NCBI GenBank assembly: GCA_936432065.2
Contig: OW386293.2
Coordinates: forward strand, 47,277,923-47,341,922
Length of the DNA: 64,000 nucleotides
Source: Rutpela maculata
Lineage: Eukaryota; Arthropoda; Insecta; Coleoptera; Cerambycidae
Direction of reading: 5' to 3'
The notes beneath the pieces were generated by a model. The model was not told where the DNA came from. It was given only the letters and a program-made list of their open reading frames with translations, and did no database searches. The position numbers were made by a program, and so were the translations under genes. Positions 12,390-23,465 of the stretch are shown one piece after another; within the stretch, counting starts at the first letter, position 1; each line of letters opens with the position of its first letter.

Positions 12390-14982
12390 GAAAAATGATC
12401 AGTGAGCTATCGTATCACTCACCGTGATGAACGTCACCGTTAGCAATGTTGTGCCAGGATTCACAGAGAGTCTGTGTCTGTTACGCCATACTTTATTTAA
12501 TTTAAGAACTGCTATAGGCATTTCAAGTTGGCTTCTTTTAGCAGATTCTTTTTCTTTTAGACCTACCTACTTTTAACGTAGGACTCAATAGAGCCGAATG
12601 GTTCAAAATGTTGTAATTTATTGCACTTTTGACAAAAAAGTTCTCTCGGTTACCCATCGAGTAATAATTCACAAAAAGTTGAAAAATAATATAAGTTCAA
12701 CAGATAGCAACTTATCCCCTCATATCAGATTTTACAAAAACCAATTCATAAATAGAGAAAAAAATTATGATTTCAGTTACACTCGGTATGGATACATTTA
12801 GAATTATAGACAATATAATTCGGTTATCTTTATAATCATTAAATAAACTTAAACTGAAAAGTTAACCTTAGAACTTATCTTAGTATAAGGCATTCGAGTA
12901 CATTAACAATATAACATTGCATATGCAAAATAGTTGAATTCATGTAACGCACATGATAGTTTCAACAACTTGAATAATTTTGTTATCAGTTAACTACTTG
13001 CCCGTATTTTCTTGCAATCAGTAAATGAGTAAACTTAAAGCAACATTGACATCAAATATCAACTATCCTATAATTGTAAGTAATATTTATTACAAGATTT
13101 GTGTATTTTTAATTTTGAATTTCGTAGATATTAAAAAAATCATTAATACATTTTTTTTTTTCAAAAAACCCGATAAATTCAGGTAAAATTACACTACAGG
13201 AGTAGCTTTTATTTATAAATGTAATATTTTATGATTAGTCAAAATATATATTTATTTTATATACATGGTTTTACATTTGTTTATAATTTAATTTTATGGT
13301 TTTATAGTCTCCCAAATTTAGGTCACGCTCTAAATCTTTTGATATTTAAAGTCCTTTATAGTTACATGTGTACATATTTTATTATGTTATTGTAGTACTA
13401 TTTGAGTTGCCTTATTTGTCTTTCTCATTTTTGTAAAAAATTGTATAGCCTTTTTTTTTTCTGAAAACTTGATCTGCTTTCAATTCCAATGGTTATTTAT
13501 TTTTTGGTACCACCTCCTGAAAAGAGGTAGCATCCACCCTCTATAAATTGGCAAGCATTTACGATTAAGCCGTAAAAAAAACTAAATGTGATATGTATGA
13601 CAATTCTATAAATTAAAAACACTAATTGTTTCGCATAGCATGTGATAAATATTTGCAGAACTCACTCCATCACTATTTTCTTAATCTTATTTATTGATTC
13701 AATAATGGTGGAATGAATGGAATGTATTTTTACGAAATCTTAAAAAAAAAACCATCTAACGTAATTAATAAATACAATTAGATTATAGTGTCAATAATGA
13801 TATTTCACAATCAAAATTTGTGTCAATAAACCATTGTTATTGTTAGATATAAAACACATTAATGCAGTAGGTACTAATCTTTTTATAGACGATGTAATAT
13901 AAGATAATTGGAGAGGGATTATATAGTTGATTAAATAGAAAAAAAATCTTACGTAAAATAAAATGCAAAATACTTATTTATTAAAAATGGCAGTTACTTA
14001 TAGTAAATGCACAGTTTGGACAAAATCATCAATCAAAATAAATGTGACATTTTTAACATAAGCAGTCTCGGGATTAGTTTGAGTGATTTTAGACTAGATC
14101 ACAAACAAAAATAAAAGAAAATCGGCAAGGTTTTTTTGCCTTAAAGTTATCATCACGAGTGAATGTTTCTCAAAAAAGATTAAATTTGGTGGTAAAAAAC
14201 AACTCTGAAGTTGCTTTCAAAGCACATTTTACCTGATACGCTTTTATATTGAAATCGGTTCGTGTGGAGAGGACTAAGAGTAAACTATTATACGTTAAAC
14301 TATTTTGTCGTCGTTTGTTAGTTCCATTTTTGCAAAAAGTTCAAATTCAAAGGTCTTGCAAACCATTTTGGTTCAACAGTATTTTTTTATCATTTAGTAT
14401 TTTAAAAAATACGTGCCTTAGGGAAGATATCGATCGGAGGTTAGACGAAATTACAACTATTTAAAATTGGAAAAAATGTTTAAGCATTAATATATATATT
14501 TTTCAATCTAGATATCAGGAAGAAAATTTGTGGAGATATTAGCCGCAACATTTAACTCAAAAATGTCTTTTGGCTTGTTCCGTTTGACTCAAATTACCCG
14601 AGTAATGTGAAAAATACTCAGCGCAATAAACAGAGGCTCTAGTCAAACACACACGAACGCTCAGCACACTCAATTTATATGGAAATGGAGGGTTCTATGT
14701 AAAAAATACTTATTGCAAAACTTGAAACATATTTAATATTGTTATTTGTTCAGTCTCAGACTTTTTTAGACAAAAATATGTATCTGTGTTTTGAAGCTTG
14801 GCTTTTAAAAGCCAATATTGGGAAAACCAGTGCAATTTTCAATTATCCGGGAAATTCACCACTTTATAATAAGAAATTTATAATTCTAGTTCAAGGACAT
14901 AGTATAATTCTGCATAAGCTTTATTGATTTGGGAGATAATATGATCTATTCTACAACAGTCTCTGATTTTCCTTCCGCTGCC
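12390..14982. other. AT-rich intergenic DNA, nothing recognised
   Basis: About 2.6 kb of very AT-rich DNA with homopolymer runs. No coding signal, RNA or repeat structure was identified. Confidence 0.5.
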
Positions 14983-15115
14983 CAGCTAGCAGAGACACGT
15001 TGACGTCACTAAGTACGTTGATTTCACCAAAATTTAGACGTCGTGTCGACGTAAAAATGATGGCAATATGTCACAGCGATTTGACGTCGATATGACGACG
15101 TGAAATGTACGTCGT
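14983..15115. repeat. Left terminus of an ACGT-rich DNA element
   Basis: Starts CCCAGCTAGCAGAGACACGT and is full of ACGT, GACGTC and CGACGT words, ending near 15115. Its reverse complement resembles the sequence at 21280-21467 (CCAAGCCAGCAGAGTGACGT read on the minus strand; both then reach a GATTTCACC or AATTTCACC block). This suggests the two are inverted termini of one DNA transposon now held apart by later insertions. No transposase of its own is visible between them. Confidence 0.5.
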
Positions 15116-15624
15116 GAAAAGAAGAAAATTTTTTTTAGGAATGTTATATAATTACTTTGACGTTTGTTGGAACAATTATGCATTCTAAACTATTTCATAG
15201 GAACATGAATGATATGTCACATATAAATAAAACAATTGTGAGATGATTTATACATAGCCCCTTACAAATAAGGAGTAATGAGTAATAAGCTTAAAATGAA
15301 AACAAACAATCTATCTATTCGATCTACTTAAATGCCGATTAAATTTTTCTGCTGTTTGCCAAATCCTATAAAGAATATGTGTTATTACAAGTATACTATA
15401 AAATTGTAAAATACTTACTGCAATGCACGCTAGGGATATTGATTAACAAGTAGTGGTAATAATAATTATTCAAGATCAAATAGAACTGCAATATTTTCGA
15501 TTACGCTACATGCTGTACCACAAAATGCAAATGAATTAAAATCGACATTTGACAGTAGCACCACAAAAGAGCTATGCCACAAGCATCACTATCGGCGGAA
15601 CGTTTGATATTTCATTGGTAAATT

Positions 15625-15832
15625 GCCATCTTGTCGGTGGTATTATTGTCAACCTATAATTCTGGACTTTTTTAAATTCACCGCTGGGCGCACCGGTAGA
15701 TAAAATTCGAAGGTGATTGGTTATGTTTTTCAAAATATCCAATCATATATTATTGCTTACCAGTGCGCTCCACCGGTGAATTTAGAAATCTGCGGAATTA
15801 TAGGTTGACAATAATACCACCAACAAGATGGC
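15625..15832. mobile_element. Foldback MITE, about 80-bp arms
   Basis: Arms 15625-15705 and 15751-15832 are inverted repeats with few mismatches; the outer ends read GCCATCTTGTYGGTGGTATT. The arms include CACCGGT and a 45-bp AT-rich loop. There are no open frames. The weaker outer similarity (CGGCGGAAC / GGCGGGAA) suggests the true ends may lie 20-40 bp further out. Confidence 0.75.
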
Positions 15833-16280
15833 TGTCTTCAATATTGGCGGGAAGGCAGAGAGTCGTTTCTGGTATAGGTCTTCTGTGGTAGCATTCACGA
15901 CTTCGTTGAGCATGCGCACTAACAAAAGACGCGTGGCGCGCTTTTCAAAAAACTTTTTAAGGTGTTATAATACGGGAAAATGGTAATCTAGATAATTATT
16001 TAGATTACAAAACGTTAAATGTAACGTATATCGTTATAAATTCTACTTGGATAAAACGCTGACAACCACTAATTAACCGAACACAGCAAATTAAAAAAGG
16101 TTTGAATCAATAACAGTTTTTATTCTCCACCCAACGCACACAGATGAATACAAAAATCGGTAAAATGCCGTAAACGATATAAGTGCCTCATTAATATTGA
16201 TTTGCTACAGGTATATGTGTACAGGAATCTTTTTATTTCAATCGCATTTTTGCTATAATTATTTGTGTGACCTCAGTATG
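15833..16280. other. Intergenic DNA, nothing recognised
   Basis: No coding signal. It ends at the poly(A) end of the next LINE. Confidence 0.45.
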
Positions 16281-16483
16281 TTTTTTTTCTTTTTTGGCGG
16301 GGAGGGGAAGCTCACACGGGCTGCCTATCCCAACTAGGAATAGGTCTGAGTGTCAGACTCCAACTGACTAATACCCCACCTCTTAGGGCTCGTCTGTATA
16401 GAATACTCCGAGGGCACTGCAGCCTCCTGGGCTTATTCTGCTCGCCCTGTTTTTTTTTTAGTGTGTAGTTTACACTATCCATT

Positions 16484-16726
16484 TTAATATTCCTGTGTCA
16501 CTGACAAGGCGATACAAATCTGAAAATGGACGGGTCTGTTTTGTGTTTGCCCGTAGATATTATACCTTCTGCGGACCAATGCCTCGCAGTCATGTATAAT
16601 ATGTTCTACAGTTTCTGGTACCTTACCGCACAGTCTATAGTTAAGGTCGTCAGCAAACTTTCCAATTAGATGCAGGTACTTCTTAACGGGAAAGTGTCCC
16701 ATCAGAAGACCAGTTATGGTTCTCAA
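16484..16726 (-). pseudogene. LINE C-terminal Cys-His tail
   Basis: The 80-codon frame begins MRTITGLLMGHFPVKKYLHL and includes CGKVPETVEHIIHDCEAL, the zinc-knuckle-like tail after RNase H. The stop at 16484 is close to the usual end. The remaining 200 bases to the A-tail are 3' UTR. Confidence 0.7.
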
Positions 16727-16965
16727 CTGAGTCCTCCTGTTCCTTGTGAGCAGTTTTTCAGTTTGTTTTGAACATGGTCCATTGATAAGTGTTTTCCCAT
16801 GTCGATTTCCTGGAATATTTCTCCAGTAGTGGTTGTGTTTACTCTTGACCCTGTCTTTAATTACCCTTCTGGCTGAGCCTTTTGTGATACCCAGCGCGGG
16901 TTCTGGGTCATAGAATATATTCGCTGCACCTTGTCTAGCAAGTTCGTCAGATTTCTCGTAGCCCT

Positions 16966-17322
16966 CTATACTGGTATGTCCCGCACCCAGAGTAGTCTTA
17001 CTATGTTTCGCTTACCCAGAACTTTGAGCTCTTCGTGGCAGTCCCAAACCAGTCTGGAAGACACTTTGTTAGAGGCTCGTGCCCCAAGTGCCGCCTGACT
17101 GTCTGTTACGATTGAGAACTGCTGGTTCACATATCGTCGTTTAACATTCTCGCGTACACACTCGAGTATAACCAGAATTTCTGTCTGGAATACAGTGGAG
17201 TGCCGTCCAAGAGAGAGACTCTCTCTCGACGTCACACCATGTATTCCTGCTCCAGCTCCTGATTCCATCCTGGACCCGTCAGAATACCAGAACCAGGCCT
17301 CTGCGTAAAGCATCAGGAGCAC
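16966..17322 (-). pseudogene. LINE RNase H domain, first part
   Basis: Contains FWYSDGSRMESGAGAGIHG (first catalytic Asp), TVFQTEILVILECV (catalytic Glu) and VTDSQAALGA (second Asp), then the start of the strand before WVPGH. The frame is lost at the expected WVPGHxGxxGNE step, where it reads WVRDIPV, so the last catalytic His/Asp region is out of frame. The domain degrades RNA in the RNA-DNA hybrid during LINE replication. Confidence 0.8.
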
Positions 17323-17767
17323 CTGTCATCCATTCCTTCCTATCTCCAATGGTGATAGTGAAGAGCTTGTTGAATGTAATTTTTGGTGTCATGTAGTTCG
17401 ACCTCATGCTCAATAGAGGATCCATTACGGTGTTTATTATCCTCATGTGCCCCGAGTTGCCTCCAAGAGGAGTCGGATTCTGAGAATTTTGTAGCCTGTA
17501 TGCTCCCATTCTGGCGTTCCCCTGAATCACAAGACTCAGTGAAGGGAGGTCTAGTAGGGTCTCCATGGCTGCTGTTGGGGTGCTTTTCATTGCACCTGTA
17601 ATTACCAGACAGGTCAGTCTTTGCACATGGCTCACCCTGTTCGCTGCTGCGGTTCGAGTGACCTTAGGCCACCAAACCAAGGCTGCGTTTGTGACGGTGG
17701 GTCTTATTACGCTGGTATAGAGCCAGTGCACCATACTAGGCTTAAGCCCCCATCTCTTGCCATACAA
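17279..17767 (-). pseudogene. LINE RT thumb and connection region
   Basis: Open for 162 codons: KRWGLKPSMVHWLYTSVIRP, AALVWWPKV, ITGAMKSTPTAAMETLL and ARMGAYRLQ are the usual landmarks between RT and RNase H in I-group-like LINEs. The start codon lies inside the polyprotein, so this is a piece rather than a separate gene. It overlaps the RNase H frame at its end by a frameshift. Confidence 0.8.
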
Positions 17768-17771
17768 TCGT

Positions 17772-19118
17772 CTACATGTTGCCAGTAAGTTGGTTCCAGG
17801 TAAGTTTGGAGTCTATAATGACTCCAAGGTACTTTACCCCCCCCCCCCCCGACATCTGTAGTTGTGTGTTTTGGAGAACTAGAGGACCCAATCCCTCCAG
17901 GTTTCTCCTTCTAATGAATGGAACGATACTGGTCTTTTGAGGACTCATTTTCAGCCCCTCCTCATCGGTCCATTTCTTTACCATGGTCAGGGCCTTTTGT
18001 AGACGGTCCCCGACTATGTTGTTGAACTTCGGCCTAGCTATGATGACTATGTCGTCCGCATATCCTTGGGCTTCGAATTCCTCATTTGTGAGTTTCTTCA
18101 GAAGGCCGTCAACTACAAGGTTCCATAGCAGAGGGGACAGTACACCCCCCTGCGGGCATTCCCCAGCAACTGACTCGCCTAAAGTTTCATCCATCATTGT
18201 GGTGGTTACCACCCTGCCTTTGAGCATAGTGCCTATCCACCTGCAGCAGGTGTCCTCAATGACTCGCTCTCTTGCAGTTCTGATCATTGAGTTAAAGGAG
18301 GTGTTGTCGAATGCCCCCTCTATGTCGAGGAAGGCACCCAGTGCCACCTCCTTGTGCTCCAACGTCTTTTCCACCTTCTGAATTAGATGGTGGAGTGCCG
18401 TTTCCGTGTAGTGGGCTTCTAACCAGTGCATCATCCCTAATATGTCTGTCAAGCATTTTTTCCATTGTCTTAAGTTGGAATGACATAAGACTTAGGGACT
18501 TGGCTTCGTTATGGGAGTTTCTCCCAGCCTTTGGTATAAATATCACCCTAACCCGCTTCCAAATTTTTGGTATGTACCCAGCGCTAAGCTGGCCCTGTAA
18601 AGTGTACAGAGTTTTGACGCTAGCAAGTCTATGCCTTGCTGTAGCATTATTGGCCAAATTCCGTCCATTTCCCAGAGATTTGTATGGCTCAAATGAGTTT
18701 ATTGCCCATTTGATTTTGGACTAATCTATCACCTTTTTGACACTATCCAGTCTTCCCTGGTAGCTCTGTTTCCAGTAGCTTCCAGTTCTGTTTCTAGCCA
18801 TTCCTCAGGTGATTGATCAATTATTGTGGATCCAGGAAAGTGCACGAGGAGTAATTCATCCATTGTTTCCTTGCCTGTCTTGGTATATTGACCTGTCTCA
18901 GTTAAGAGAGAGTTAGTTATGCCCCGATTGTCCTTAGAGATAAATCTTTGGAGTCTGGAGCATTCCGAGATACTTTCTATACTCTCACAGTGCCTCCTCC
19001 AGGAATCTCTCTTGGCCTTTCTCAGTACTTGGTTGTACTCATTCAAAGAGGTCCTGTAGTCATCCCAATTTGTTGATATTTTTGCAATATTAAATTTCTT
19101 TCTTACTTGCCTTCTCAT
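17772..19118 (-). pseudogene. LINE reverse transcriptase with linker
   Basis: The linker (19118-18729) carries a basic RRQVRKKFN start. RT pieces follow in two frames (18657-18292, then 18452-17772): PKIWKRVRVIFIPKAGR, LGAFLDIEGAFDN, CPQGGVLSPLLWNLV and the catalytic GYADDIVII, then LGVIIDSKLTW. The GYADD box is complete. A run of 14 C on the plus strand (17837-17850) codes for a glycine run just before VKYLGV and looks like slippage. A frameshift lies at about 18300-18450. Confidence 0.85.
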
Positions 19119-19228
19119 TGTGTCGAGATGCTTGTTCCATCAGGGCACGTTCCTGCTGGATTTCCTCACAACAAGAGGGCAGTTGTTCTCATATGCAGAG
19201 ATAATTTCGCTCTGTATTTGTTCCGCAG

Positions 19229-19997
19229 CTACTTCCACATCCTCCTAGCTTTTAACACTGCAACCCCAGCAAGTCTCCTGGCAAGGTTTTCCCTGTATCC
19301 TTCCCAGTCCGTCTTGCGTGGGTTACGATATGTTTCGGTTACACGGTCCACTACCGTTATGTGTCTGTGGTCCGAACAACTCTCTTCCTCAGACACATGC
19401 CAATTACTAATTACGTTACACGTATATGTTGTTCCTATCGTTAAATCTAACACTTCTTGCCTCTTCTTGTCTATTTACAAAGGTCGGAGTATTCCCTACA
19501 TTTACTATGTCTAAATTATATACCATAATGAATTCAAAAAGCGACTCACCTTGAAAAGACCACGGCCACGCCTGTGGCCGTGGTCTTTTTTCTGTCCATG
19601 TCTTTGATTGGTGTTGGTGCTTCCCAGAGCGTGTGATGCGCGTTTGCATCACACCCTATGATGACCTGAGATCCTCTTCCTCTGCAGCTCATCAGGTACG
19701 CCAAGCCCAGTATTAACTCTTTCGGCATACCCCGCGCGAAACCCCGATTTTAACTGCCACTAGATCCCTAGAACCGAAATTAGTTAATGACATCGCCTTA
19801 TACTTATTATTAACAATTATGCACGCTCTAGGAATCCCGGTGGTTCTACTGTAAATCAGTTCTCCACCGACACCCTTCAAGCCACTTACCTGTCCCTTAT
19901 GAACCCAAGGTTCCTGGATCAGTGCCCCATCACACCCGTGCATCACCGTAGCTGTGGCCGCCTTGCTATGATGCAGGTTGATCTGCACCGCCCTCAT
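19229..19997 (-). pseudogene. LINE endonuclease domain, frame broken by an inserted patch
   Basis: Starts MRAVQINLHHSKAATATV at 19997, a typical endonuclease start. It continues with IQEPWVHKG, then IGCDANAHHTLW (catalytic GD.NAHH-type box) near 19640-19670 in a second frame. A short foreign-looking patch follows at 19554-19601, after which GESLFEFIMVYNLDIVNVGN resumes in a third frame. The end (LDLTIGTTYT, SDHRHI) is seen near 19380-19453. The patch, and a shift near 19715-19730, break the frame. Without these the domain would be of normal length. Confidence 0.8.
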
Positions 19998-20099
19998 TCT
20001 GAGTGGGTCTTCTCTCCCCCTCTTTCAATTTCTTGAAGGTTACCCTCCCCAGGCTATAGTATGTATATAGTATATAGTAAGTCCAAACCTTCAAGCACT

Positions 20100-20858
20100 T
20101 TAGCCGATTTTTTTATCCAAGGAGTAGGCCAGCGTTTGCCCCTTCTCTTCTAATTTACGACTCATCAATAGCCAGTTCTCTGTGATCAAGCCTGCATTTT
20201 GCTTCCTGAGCCGGTCTCTGACTATTGCTTCCTCAATTGGCTCGGGAACCCAAACGAGGAACTTAGGGCACCTCGCGAGGTCCCTGATGTAGACCACACG
20301 CAGGGACAAATCCTCCCCCAGCTCCCCCATCCCCCGCACTGCGCTCACAAGCCAGTTTTCTGTGGGGGGATCTGCGCAGGTAATACTGAGGATCTCCCCC
20401 TCAAATTTTGGAAAGCGCTGGAACCGCGGAGCTGCCTCCCCGAAGGAGATGGCATCTATGGCGGCCACCAGCTCGTTCTGAATCAGGTCCGACTGCAGCT
20501 GATTCAGCATGGCATCAGGATGGTTGACATTGATCACCACCATTCTGATACCTGTTATGACATCCCTGTAGGAGCCAGACGGCGCTGGTGCGCTCCTGGC
20601 CCTCTTGGGATTAGCTTTGGCAGGGGAGTCCGACATTAGTCTCTTGGAAGAGACCGGAACTGCTCCCTTGCCCTTGTCGATTTGAGCCTGTGGCCGTGGT
20701 CTTTTTTCTGTCCATGTGCCAGCAGCCATCTTCGTGAGCTGCTTTCTTTGAGCACCCGAAAGTCTTTTATTGACAGAGCTCTCCCTGGTCAAGTCTGCCT
20801 GAGCTACTTGACTGGTACCAGCTCTTTCGTTTGCAGTGCAGTTCATTACTTCCCGCAC
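20100..20858 (-). CDS. LINE ORF1, DUF4780-like RNA-binding region
   Basis: Intact 252-codon frame. The first 100 residues are basic and low-complexity, rich in Lys, Arg, Ser and Pro (TWTEKRPRPQA, KRARSAPAPSG). From about residue 101 a folded domain begins, with MVVINVNHPDAMLNQLQ, ITCADPPTENWLVSAV and FLVWVPEPIEEAIVRDRL. This resembles the DUF4780 domain seen in ORF1 of insect LINEs; the match is from memory. In such elements ORF1 binds the element RNA. It sits 5' of the endonuclease frame with a gap of about 100 bases. It shares an exact 32-bp segment (20686-20717) with the endonuclease region. Confidence 0.7.
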   Translation of the reverse strand: MREVMNCTANERAGTSQVAQADLTRESSVNKRLSGAQRKQLTKMAAGTWTEKRPRPQAQIDKGKGAVPVSSKRLMSDSPAKANPKRARSAPAPSGSYRDVITGIRMVVINVNHPDAMLNQLQSDLIQNELVAAIDAISFGEAAPRFQRFPKFEGEILSITCADPPTENWLVSAVRGMGELGEDLSLRVVYIRDLARCPKFLVWVPEPIEEAIVRDRLRKQNAGLITENWLLMSRKLEEKGQTLAYSLDKKIG

Positions 20859-21279
20859 TGTGGAGGGGACGCTCCCTGAGGAGTTCCCCTTTTCATGCTT
20901 TTTTTTTCAACTTGGTCCATATCGATCCCACGAGTGTGGGGGAAAGGGTGGTCACCACGCACGGAGCCCCCTGCGTGAGTGGAAGACATTATTACAACGA
21001 GGTGCGTCATGTGCCCCAAGGTTTGTCGCTAGCGGCCGGCCTCCCCCCCGACCATGCATCCCCTCAGCGCGCACAATACCTTGAGATTGGGGAAGTTTTT
21101 ATGGTGGTGCTTCATCCACGTGATCCGGGCAGTGAAGCTAGGACCCCGTGCCCCCTGGAGAGACATACCCCGACCTGGGTCGGGGGGTTGTTGCCACTCC
21201 AAGCGGTTTACGGTATGTGATAATACCTTAGCAAAAGCTTAAAATCTAATATGTTAATAATCGCATATATATGCAAAGT

Positions 21280-21467
21280 TTTATTTTCAGTGAATTGATT
21301 ACGCCGAAAACACGTCTCATCGTAGGCGATTTTTTACGTTGATTAATCGTTATATTTGACACGTAGAAATCACGTTACTTTTTGGTCGGTTTGGTACTGT
21401 CGACGAAAATCCCTAAGTTTCTAGGTGAAATTGACGTAAAATCACGTCACTCTGCTGGCTTGGTGAT
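21280..21467. repeat. Right terminus of an ACGT-rich DNA element
   Basis: Rich in ACGT words (GACGTAAAATCACGTCAC, CACGTAGAAATCACG). Read on the minus strand from 21467 it begins CCAAGCCAGCAGAGTGACGT and resembles the left terminus at 14983. The inverted pair is the basis for calling it a transposon end. Identity is moderate and no target duplication was found. Confidence 0.5.
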
Positions 21468-22304
21468 CATACAGCAATATCAACTTCAGTACATATGAGA
21501 AGATCACATAAGTTTAAAGAACCGACGGACAAAGTACATCTAAGAAAAAGATTTTGACGATTTTGATGTTGAATAGTTTTTTTTTGGAACAGAAAAATAA
21601 TTTGCAAAACCTCAGACAACTTATTATCAGTGACAATACGATTATTATTCATCATCGGGATGTTGGAATAAGATCTTTGTTTACCTAGGTGCTCATTTAT
21701 AATTTTCCATGATTTTTTCATTTTGTTGGAGGCCGAATTAAGTCTATAATTCTAGCATTTTAGTTTGAGAACCATAGAAACAAAACGTAAATGTAAAATT
21801 TCATTTATATCTCCTTTTTTCATTTTCTACATGTTTTAATTTTATAACAATAATTCTTTTATATTTAATTTCACATACAAATTTATTAATAAACCGTTAT
21901 GTTATAACATTTTATTTATATCACTGGGTATTTTTAATTACTTATCTTTCGAACAATTTATTTTTTAATTTAACGAATTACATTGGTCTTGAACAGGCCA
22001 TTTTTAACTGCCATTTTTTATTCTTATTTTTAACGTCAGTTCAGTTATCAAAAGTAATAAAAATACCTAACTTTGATATAAAATATTCGTCAATTGCTTA
22101 TAGAATTTTGCATGATTTTTGTCTAAAAAGCAATAATTTTGAAGTTGCCATTTTTCTTATGTTTTAAATTCCAGATTCGTAATGAATAACCTCGAAAATC
22201 CCCATGTGAATAATATCAAGCAAAAATATCTGAAATTTTCCCGATTATAACATATTCAGAATAATTTTTTTATAAAAAATTGATTTCCAAGAAAAACGGA
22301 CAAA
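21468..22304. other. AT-rich intergenic DNA, nothing recognised
   Basis: No gene or repeat recognised. Confidence 0.5.
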
Positions 22305-22316
22305 GAAAACTGCAAT

Positions 22317-23262
22317 TAGATTAGATTAGATTAGATTAGATTGAAAAAGGAGCTGGCTGATTCGCCTTGGCCACCGCGACCCCTGTGGATCTATTGTGGC
22401 TCTCCTTGTCTAATTTTACTTAGAGCTCCTTATCCAGCTTTGTCTTTTGTATCAGACTCCACAGCCTTGATAAGGGCTCCTTGGTATAGCTATCTGCCCT
22501 TGGTTTCTCTTCGCCAAGTAGTTGGAACCTCAGTCTGGCTAGGCCTTCGCAATGACACAGCACATGTACTGAGGTTTCCTCTTCCTCTTGACAGAATCTG
22601 CATGTTGCATCCTCTGCCAGGCCCATTAGACTCATATGTATATTAAGCCTACAATGTCCAGCTAGAAGACCTACTATTATCCTAATGGCCTTTCTATTTT
22701 GGCATAGCAGGTCTTCCGTGAATTTAGCCGATCGTTCTTTAATGAACTCTTTGGCCTGTCTCTGTTGTGGGAAATTCTTCCACCACTCTAGAGATTTATT
22801 TTGTACCCATTCGTTAATGGATATTCGTATGCGTGGCTTAGCCACACCGCAAAAGGGTTCGGGTCCTACTAGGGCCTTAGATGCGCTTTCTCGGGCCAGT
22901 TCGTCAGCCTTCTCATTTCCCCTGTGTCCCTCGTGTCCTGGTACCCATGCCACGGTCACTTTGTTCTGACTTCCTAGGTCTGTAAGGGCATTTATACAAT
23001 CCCATACTAGTCTTGAATCGACCTGCATGGAATCGAGTGCCTTTAGCGCTGCTTGGCTATCGGAAAAAATGGCAATTGACTGGTTTACAGTTCCTTGCCT
23101 CATTATTTCCTTTGCACACCACTGTATAGCGGCCACTTCAGCCTGAAATATTGTGGCGTGTATTCCTAGACTTATCGGGATTTTCGTTTTCGACCTTATC
23201 CCGTAAATCCCAGCTCCGACTCCTTGTTCTGTCTTGGAGCCGTCCGTATACCAGATCGTTTG
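22317..23262 (-). mobile_element. 5'-truncated RNase H LINE with AATCT-repeat tail
   Basis: Flanked by a perfect 12-bp duplication GAAAACTGCAAT (22305-22316 and 23263-23274). The minus-strand frame is open from about 23262 to 22420. It holds most of an RNase H domain: IWYTDGSKTEQG, IFQAEVAAIQWC, IFSDSQAALKAL and VAWVPGHEGHRGNEKADELA, covering all the expected acidic and His residues. The Cys-His tail CRFCQEEEETSVHVLCHC follows. The 3' end is a pentanucleotide repeat (TTAGA on the plus strand, five copies from 22318) instead of poly(A). The clean TSD and open frame suggest a fairly young insertion. It lies about 200 bp upstream of the aminopeptidase start codon. Confidence 0.9.
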
Positions 23263-23465
23263 GAAAACTGCAATACTTTGTTACATAACCAAACCATAAC
23301 GTTAATTGCCTGTAGGCAAGACTTTTCTAAAATCTGACATTTCTATCAGTAAAATAAAGGGAGCATAACTGTATAATATGGGCCTCAGGCTAGATCTCTG
23401 TGGAGCACCACACAAACTGAAAAAAGTCGATATTTTACTATCATTTTTTACTTTTAGGAATCAAT

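Larger units (their letters stand above)
16281..21210 (-). mobile_element. RNase H-bearing LINE, near full length but broken
   Basis: Minus-strand element of about 4.9 kb. Reading 5' to 3': GC-rich 5' UTR (about 21210-20860), ORF1 (20858-20100), endonuclease (from 19997), linker, reverse transcriptase, RNase H, Cys-His tail, and a short A-rich tail (poly-T on the plus strand from 16281). The order with RNase H after RT matches I-group-like LINEs. A weak possible duplication (GTATG at 16276-16280 and 21213-21217) is too short to rely on. Multiple frameshifts in ORF2 make it inactive, while ORF1 is intact. It lies between the two ACGT-rich termini and may have inserted into that element. Confidence 0.8.

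Noticed and set aside
16276..21217. GTATG as the target duplication of the 16.3-21.2 kb LINE
   Set aside because: Only five to six bases match at uncertain edges; too short to support.
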